From NCBI GenBank assembly GCA_021835185.1, contig JAKBQO010000052.1, forward strand, positions 1 to 9,178: 9,178 bases of DNA, written 5' to 3'. The stretch's first letter is position 1. Each line of letters opens with the position of its first letter. Origin of the DNA: Thermoplasmata archaeon. Lineage in GTDB: Archaea > Thermoplasmatota > Thermoplasmata > Thermoplasmatales > Thermoplasmataceae. Shown here one piece after another: positions 5,862 to 9,178 of the stretch. The notes below the pieces were generated by a model. The model did not search any database, had not been told where the DNA came from, and saw nothing but the letters and a program-made list of their open reading frames with translations. The translations under genes were made by a program, and so were the position numbers.

Positions 5862-7432
5862 GTAATATAATTTCCTAGTGTGGATATATTATAACCATAT
5901 ACCTCTACAGTCATACGCCCATCTGTGCTTACCTTAGAATCATTATCATAAACGAGTTTTATTGTGAGGTTGCCCGCTGATGTTGGAAGGGATTGTGACA
6001 TATTGTATGTATATAATCCACTGTCTAGGGGGTAGCTTCCACTCGCAGCACCGGAAATAATTATCATTCCGTTAGTGGCAGATGTGCTAAAGTTTTCAAA
6101 TTCGAGGGATGCAATATAAAAGTTAGAAGTTACATTGCCTGAATATACAATGGAAAGATTTGTCGAATCCGTTTCAATGCCGTTAAATGTAAGATTTTTG
6201 TTGCTAATAGTAAGGTTAAGCTGGTAGTATGGATTTGCACTGGTTAGGAGTATTGTATTGTCGTATACTATTTTACCGTCATGGAACACTAATAGGGTGG
6301 TTATGCCTGAAGTAGCCATGTGTATGCCATTACCACTATAAAATGTGCTACCAAGTGTATAATTAAATGTATTCCCGGTATTATTCCTTATATTTATGGA
6401 TATTAAATAAGGGTCAATTGTTTTATTTACTGTACTGTTTCCTGTTACATCAACGCCAAAATTTTTTGAAACGTAATGGGCATTACTGTAAGCAAAATTA
6501 TAGAAACCAGCGGGTACCTCATATTTATAGTAAGTCCCTGTTAAATTACTGTTAACGGATAAGGAAGGTACAGAGAAAACTCCCCCTTTGACTGTGAGTG
6601 TTGAGTTTGCAACTGATGAATTATCATGTAATGGGACTGCACTTTGAAGAATAACAGAGGAAATGAATGTTATACGCTCTGTCATATTGAATCTGGCAGT
6701 ATCATTATTTGCAGTATTGTAATGAATTACACTAGAATTATAATACAGTGTATATGCGGACATTGTATAATTTCCGGAATATTTAAGGAATAATTTCGCC
6801 ATCCCGCTTCCGTTTGTCACCCAATTATAGCTATATACTGCACCGTCTAACTTCATCAATACAACAAATTGTGTATTGTTTAATTTCTTGCCCAGATCTA
6901 TTGTGATATTTTTATCAAATGTTCCGGTTATATTGTCAGTATTAAGCCCTCCGGACATAATACTATTATTGAGATATGGAACCAGTGTTGACACATTGGT
7001 AGAACCTGGAACCTGATTAATTCCATTTCCTATGGTAGTAGCAGGAGGCGTTGATATATTCTGCGTTTTATTGCTATCCAGATTGATTGTGGATGAATAA
7101 TTTTGAAATCCAGGTATTGAAGACGATATACTATAATTCCCTTGCGGGAGAGTGATATTATAGCTTCCATTGCTGCTGGTATTAAATGTTCTGGACATTG
7201 TGGAATTGCTTACTGTTATAGTTCCGGAAAGTGGCAAATTATTATTAGAATTAGATACGTTTCCAGATAAAGTAAAATTCTTGGGTACCTCTGATACATT
7301 GGAAATAGGGTGTTTTCCAGATATGAGATGATCGGTTGGATTGTAACCCGGATATGGAATATTTGCACCTGCAAAGACCATTGCAATAAGAATTGCACTA
7401 ACTGCAACGGCAATTATAACTTTATGATTCAA
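5855..7432 (-). CDS. Secreted or membrane-anchored Asn/Ser/Thr-rich protein with carboxypeptidase-regulatory-like domain
   Basis: 525 residues, first gene of the MoxR-DUF58 operon. A hydrophobic stretch at 5-22 after Lys4 acts as signal peptide or N-terminal anchor; nothing hydrophobic ends the protein, so it is either released or held by its N-terminus. Residues about 52-118 have the G-x-V ... PLSGTITV ... GSYNITLPQGNYSISSS pattern of carboxypeptidase regulatory-like/PEGA-type beta sandwiches. The rest is repetitive beta-rich sequence with about three dozen N-x-S/T sequons and no cysteine, as expected for a heavily N-glycosylated archaeal surface protein in an acidic medium. The start is TTG at 7432: an in-frame TAA lies 18 bases upstream of it, no ATG precedes residue 18, and a TATA-like box 28 bases upstream points to a leaderless mRNA. 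Role unknown; it may be the substrate or extracellular part of the MoxR/DUF58 system. Confidence 0.85.
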   Translation of the reverse strand: MNHKVIIAVAVSAILIAMVFAGANIPYPGYNPTDHLISGKHPISNVSEVPKNFTLSGNVSNSNNNLPLSGTITVSNSTMSRTFNTSSNGSYNITLPQGNYSISSSIPGFQNYSSTINLDSNKTQNISTPPATTIGNGINQVPGSTNVSTLVPYLNNSIMSGGLNTDNITGTFDKNITIDLGKKLNNTQFVVLMKLDGAVYSYNWVTNGSGMAKLFLKYSGNYTMSAYTLYYNSSVIHYNTANNDTARFNMTERITFISSVILQSAVPLHDNSSVANSTLTVKGGVFSVPSLSVNSNLTGTYYKYEVPAGFYNFAYSNAHYVSKNFGVDVTGNSTVNKTIDPYLISINIRNNTGNTFNYTLGSTFYSGNGIHMATSGITTLLVFHDGKIVYDNTILLTSANPYYQLNLTISNKNLTFNGIETDSTNLSIVYSGNVTSNFYIASLEFENFSTSATNGMIIISGAASGSYPLDSGLYTYNMSQSLPTSAGNLTIKLVYDNDSKVSTDGRMTVEVYGYNISTLGNYITE

Positions 7433-7455
7433 TATATATAATGAGTTAATTTACC

Positions 7456-7464
7456 AATATAAAT
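7456..7464 (-). promoter_or_regulatory. TATA-like box of the MoxR-DUF58 operon
   Basis: The minus strand reads ATTTATATT, centred 28 bases upstream of the TTG at 7432. That spacing puts the transcription start at or a few bases before the start codon. No SD-like sequence lies between, so the first gene is probably read from a leaderless mRNA while the later genes use internal SD sites. Confidence 0.55.
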
Positions 7465-7528
7465 GTTTTGAAATAGTGAAAGTATGTAATGTATTATATA
7501 TTATTTCTATGTGATAATAATTAAGCAA

Positions 7529-7539
7529 TATAAAATAAA
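7529..7539 (+). promoter_or_regulatory. Upstream TATA-like box, candidate second promoter
   Basis: TATAAAATAAA is the strongest TATA-like word in the divergent region. A start about 25 bases downstream falls at the ATG of a 19-codon ORF (7558), and would give the PfkB gene a leader of about 75 bases. Confidence 0.4.
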
Positions 7540-7547
7540 TTGCTGTG

Positions 7548-7588
7548 GGAAATATAGATGCCGGCTCCAGTTGATAGGAAATATTCCT
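7548..7588 (+). repeat. Direct GGAAATAT repeat and AGGAA-ATA-TTCCT inverted repeat, possible operator
   Basis: GGAAATAT occurs at 7548-7555 and 7577-7584, 29 bases apart (near three helical turns). The second copy is part of an inverted repeat AGGAA (7576-7580)-ATA-TTCCT (7584-7588). The dyad ends 18 bases before the proximal TATA box of the PfkB gene, a usual place for an archaeal activator or BRE-near regulator. It also overlaps the mini-ORF. No regulator gene is in the window. Confidence 0.3.
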
Positions 7589-7617
7589 TTTCCCGGTCAA
7601 ATTTGTTAAATATTTAA
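7558..7617 (+). CDS. Possible 19-residue leaderless mini-ORF upstream of the PfkB gene
   Basis: ATG at 7558, 19 sense codons (MPAPVDRKYSFSRSNLLNI) and TAA at 7615-7617. The case for it is position: its ATG lies 25 bases after the centre of a good TATA box, the leaderless spacing seen for other genes here, and it ends 15 bases before the PfkB ATG. The case against is length and lack of any recognisable motif; an ORF this short arises easily by chance. Its last codons coincide with the proximal TATA box of the kinase gene, so if real it would be a leader peptide or upstream ORF rather than an independent protein. Confidence 0.2.
   Translation: MPAPVDRKYSFSRSNLLNI
7606..7616 (+). promoter_or_regulatory. 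Proximal TATA-like box of the PfkB gene
   Basis: TTAAATATTTA, centred 22 bases before the ATG at 7633. No SD precedes the ATG (CAATCGCTAGCT), so a leaderless or nearly leaderless start is expected, as for rhodanese. Confidence 0.5.
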
Positions 7618-7632
7618 TTACAATCGCTAGCT

Positions 7633-8523
7633 ATGAAGTTTTTGGCTTTCTTTGGCCACTTAAATATAGATGTAACCCTATCTGTGCCATCTCTACCGTC
7701 TCCAGGCCAGGCTACCGGTGTAAAGGCCCTTAGAGAGAAATTTGCAGGTACTGCAGGGAATTTTGCATACGTTGCAAATGCGCTGGGACTGAAATTTGAT
7801 CTGTATTCTGCTGTTGGTGAAATATCCCATGAAAAATACCTTGCAAATCTGAAAAAAGTAGGAATTAATACAGAACATGTTGATATTATGAAAGAAGAAA
7901 ATGGGCCTATTTGTTACCTGCCCTCTGATGGAAGAGAACAGATTGCATATATGTTTCAGGGCCCGATGAATAATTGGGAAGCTTCAAAACATTTTGAATA
8001 TGGAAATTATACATTCTTAAACATCGGTACAGGACCGGTGAAAGAGTATATGAAAATTCTGGATAGGGAGAAGAAAGCTAAAGTAGTATTTGACCCGGGA
8101 CAGGAAATATGGTATACTTACAATAAGGAAAGTGCAGAGTATATGGTTAACCACAGCAATATGATTATCATGAACAGAAAGGAGTTTTACCACCTCCTTG
8201 AATTGCTGAATACAGATAGTGCAGCCGTATATAAAACAGTAAATAATATAATTATAACGGAAGGTGAAAAAGGTGCAACTTTGATTGAAAATGGAGAATC
8301 TACTCTGATGCCTGGAATAAAACCGGATCGCATTGCAGACACTATTGGTGCGGGTGATTCGTTCAGGGCCGGCCTATTTACAGCACTTTCAAATGGGTAT
8401 ACATTAAAAGATTCTGTAAGTATTGGAAATATAACGGCCTCAAAAGCTATTGAAAATAATATAAATGAATTTAACCTTAATTTCCAGGATATATTGAAAC
8501 TATTTAAAACCATTAAATCATAG
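7633..8523 (+). CDS. PfkB-family carbohydrate/nucleoside kinase
   Basis: 296 residues, full length for ribokinase-like enzymes, which transfer a phosphate from ATP to a sugar or nucleoside hydroxyl in the cytoplasm. GHLNIDVTL opens the protein at 8-16. The substrate-side Gly motif is AGTAGNFAYVANALG at 38-52, where most family members have GG-x-x-N. The NxxE motif is N181-RKE184, and the second PfkB signature DTIGAGDSF spans 236-244 with D242 as the catalytic base. The N-terminal third and the GPICYLPSDG segment (91-100) strongly resemble, from memory, the small PfkB kinase of Thermoplasma acidophilum that has been solved as a ribokinase-like protein, and archaeal nucleoside kinases. Substrate is not decidable here. 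The gene is monocistronic with its own promoter and converges on Cgi121 with an 11-bp overlap of coding ends. Confidence 0.93.
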   Translation: MKFLAFFGHLNIDVTLSVPSLPSPGQATGVKALREKFAGTAGNFAYVANALGLKFDLYSAVGEISHEKYLANLKKVGINTEHVDIMKEENGPICYLPSDGREQIAYMFQGPMNNWEASKHFEYGNYTFLNIGTGPVKEYMKILDREKKAKVVFDPGQEIWYTYNKESAEYMVNHSNMIIMNRKEFYHLLELLNTDSAAVYKTVNNIIITEGEKGATLIENGESTLMPGIKPDRIADTIGAGDSFRAGLFTALSNGYTLKDSVSIGNITASKAIENNINEFNLNFQDILKLFKTIKS

Positions 8524-8935
8524 TTTCAAGCCGGGCCATGCTGGAAAAAACCTCGAAATCCTTTCTGGGGAGGTCGTATGGAATGAATCTTTCTGTTAAT
8601 TTTATATATCCTCCTTCTATTAAAAAATCCAGGTCTTCCCTGTTTGAGTAAACAACAACACCGGATTGCGTATCTGGATTAATGCCGCACCTGTTTATGG
8701 CAACATTGATCTGATTTGTATGTGCAAGATACATTAAAAGGACAGTACCTGGAAAATGGATCTTTCCATTGTGTTCCAGATAACGATCTGTTTTCCTGAT
8801 TGCTTCACTTAATTCCAACTCTGAAGATATTGAATTGCCATCAATAAGTTGAATAAGGCTGGTTCTGGTTTTCAAATAATCAAAAATTTTATTGTTATAA
8901 TATTTTAAAATAAAATACTGTAAATCATGCAACAT
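8513..8935 (-). CDS. cgi121: KEOPS complex subunit Cgi121-like protein
   Basis: 140 residues, close to the usual 140-160 of archaeal Cgi121. The diagnostic stretch is 68-86, LMYLAHTNQINVAINRCGI, matching the family pattern (L.x.A.G.xQI..AI...GI), where QI and AI contact Bud32/tRNA in known structures; here the usual Gly of ASG-x-RQI is changed (AHTNQI). VVVYSNREDLDFL (93-105) matches the next strand-helix. Cgi121 binds the Bud32 kinase and the tRNA 3' end in the complex that makes threonylcarbamoyl-adenosine at position 37 of ANN-decoding tRNAs. The ATG at 8935 lies inside the end of lon (11-bp overlap) after a weak AGAAGGGG purine stretch, so it is probably co-transcribed with and coupled to lon. 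The family match is by eye and the protein is diverged. Confidence 0.72.
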   Translation of the reverse strand: MLHDLQYFILKYYNNKIFDYLKTRTSLIQLIDGNSISSELELSEAIRKTDRYLEHNGKIHFPGTVLLMYLAHTNQINVAINRCGINPDTQSGVVVYSNREDLDFLIEGGYIKLTERFIPYDLPRKDFEVFSSMARLETMI

Positions 8936-9178
8936 GTGTGCCCCTTCTCTGGGCGGGTTTTTTGATATCTGTGGCAGGGTTTACGATATCCTTTATTTTC
9001 TGGAGGAACTTATCTTTTTCCGGACCCATTATCAGTGCGTTTTCCAGTACTTCTTCTATTCTGGATGCACCTATTATCTGTATTTTACCCTTATGTGCCT
9101 CATCCAGTATAATGTCATTAAAGTTGCTTGCAGGAACTATAACCTTGGCTAGCCCTGTGTCAATTTCAGCCTCAACCT
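8925..9178 (-). CDS. lon: Archaeal LonB-type ATP-dependent protease, C-terminal end only
   Basis: The minus-strand frame is open from the right edge to TGA at 8927-8925; 83 complete codons are visible. VEAEIDTGLAKVIVPASN at the start of the fragment, then DIILDEAHKGKIQIIGAS and EEVLENAL, match the last alpha/beta unit of the Lon protease domain (the A.xxG..KVI.P..N..D motif and the strand/helix after it). The partial codon at the edge ends in AG and aligns with the catalytic lysine of the Ser-Lys dyad, which would be AAG; this is inferred. The catalytic serine, AAA+ module and the two TM segments typical of membrane-bound archaeal LonB lie outside. The tail after about residue 65 (NPATDIKKPAQRRGTHVA) is basic and poorly conserved. 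Confidence 0.85.
   Translation of the reverse strand, partial: VEAEIDTGLAKVIVPASNFNDIILDEAHKGKIQIIGASRIEEVLENALIMGPEKDKFLQKIKDIVNPATDIKKPAQRRGTHVA

Larger units (their letters stand above)
7433..7632. other. Divergent intergenic region between the MoxR operon and the PfkB gene
   Basis: About 200 AT-rich bases carrying promoters for both sides. Nearest the operon is the minus-strand TATA box (7456-7464). An A/T palindrome-like stretch ATTATATATTAT around 7491-7502 could serve either strand. On the plus side lie two TATA-like boxes (7529-7539 and 7606-7616), a possible 19-codon ORF between them and repeated GGAAATAT words. These are listed separately. No RNA gene is recognised. Confidence 0.6.

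Noticed and set aside
6367..6555. 62-codon plus-strand ORF inside the surface-protein gene
   Set aside because: Short, no motif, no promoter; the minus strand carries a continuous 525-codon secreted protein here.
1736..7432. MoxR operon as a defence or phage-related island
   Set aside because: There is no nuclease, toxin, integrase, transposase or repeat boundary, base composition looks like that of its neighbours, and the gene set fits a known surface/assembly-type MoxR module better.
8187..8513. 108-codon minus-strand ORF antisense to the PfkB gene
   Set aside because: The plus strand encodes the complete kinase with DTIGAGD and NxxE motifs; the antisense product has no motif, promoter or SD site.
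8934..9152. 72-codon plus-strand ORF at the right end
   Set aside because: The minus strand here reads as the conserved end of a Lon protease domain without a stop to the window edge, so the plus ORF is its shadow.

Overview
The window looks like a chromosomal segment from an AT-rich euryarchaeon, most likely a wall-less acidophile of the Thermoplasmatales (Ferroplasma, Acidiplasma, Thermoplasma or a relative). The archaeal reading rests on four things visible here: an archaeal LonB-type protease tail, a KEOPS Cgi121-like gene beside it, TATA-like boxes about 22-28 bases upstream of the first start codon of several transcription units (leaderless-type promoters), and GGAGG/GGTGA ribosome sites only in front of operon-internal genes. 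The Thermoplasmatales assignment is inferred from resemblance of the GH15 enzyme and the PfkB kinase to Thermoplasma-type proteins; no rRNA gene is present to settle it.

Left part (plus strand): the 3' two thirds or so of a GH15 glucoamylase/trehalase gene (2-1108, cut by the window edge) and a single-domain rhodanese (1242-1556) with its own promoter. A hairpin and a T7 run follow before the convergent operon end.

Centre (minus strand, 7432 down to 1736): a compact six-gene operon in which the genes overlap or nearly touch. In transcription order: a large secreted, Asn/Ser/Thr-rich, cysteine-free protein with an N-terminal hydrophobic segment and a carboxypeptidase-regulatory-like domain; a cytoplasmic protein that may be a diverged DUF4129-like domain; a small one-TM helical protein; a MoxR-type AAA+ ATPase; a two-TM DUF58/vWA-like protein; and a polytopic membrane protein of about eight TM segments. 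MoxR plus DUF58 plus membrane partners is a widespread but poorly understood assembly/maturation or stress module. This version has no transglutaminase, has an altered P-loop and MIDAS motif, and carries its own presumed extracellular protein. It is the most unusual part of the window.

Right part: a divergent intergenic region (7433-7632) with promoters on both strands, a possible 19-codon leaderless mini-ORF and repeated GGAAATAT elements; a PfkB-family sugar/nucleoside kinase (7633-8523, plus); then on the minus strand a Cgi121-like KEOPS subunit (8513-8935) whose start overlaps the end of lon (8925 to the window edge). The kinase and Cgi121 genes converge and overlap tail to tail by 11 bp. 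There is no rRNA, tRNA, CRISPR array, transposase or insertion-sequence end that I can see, and no gene-free stretch above 300 bases.
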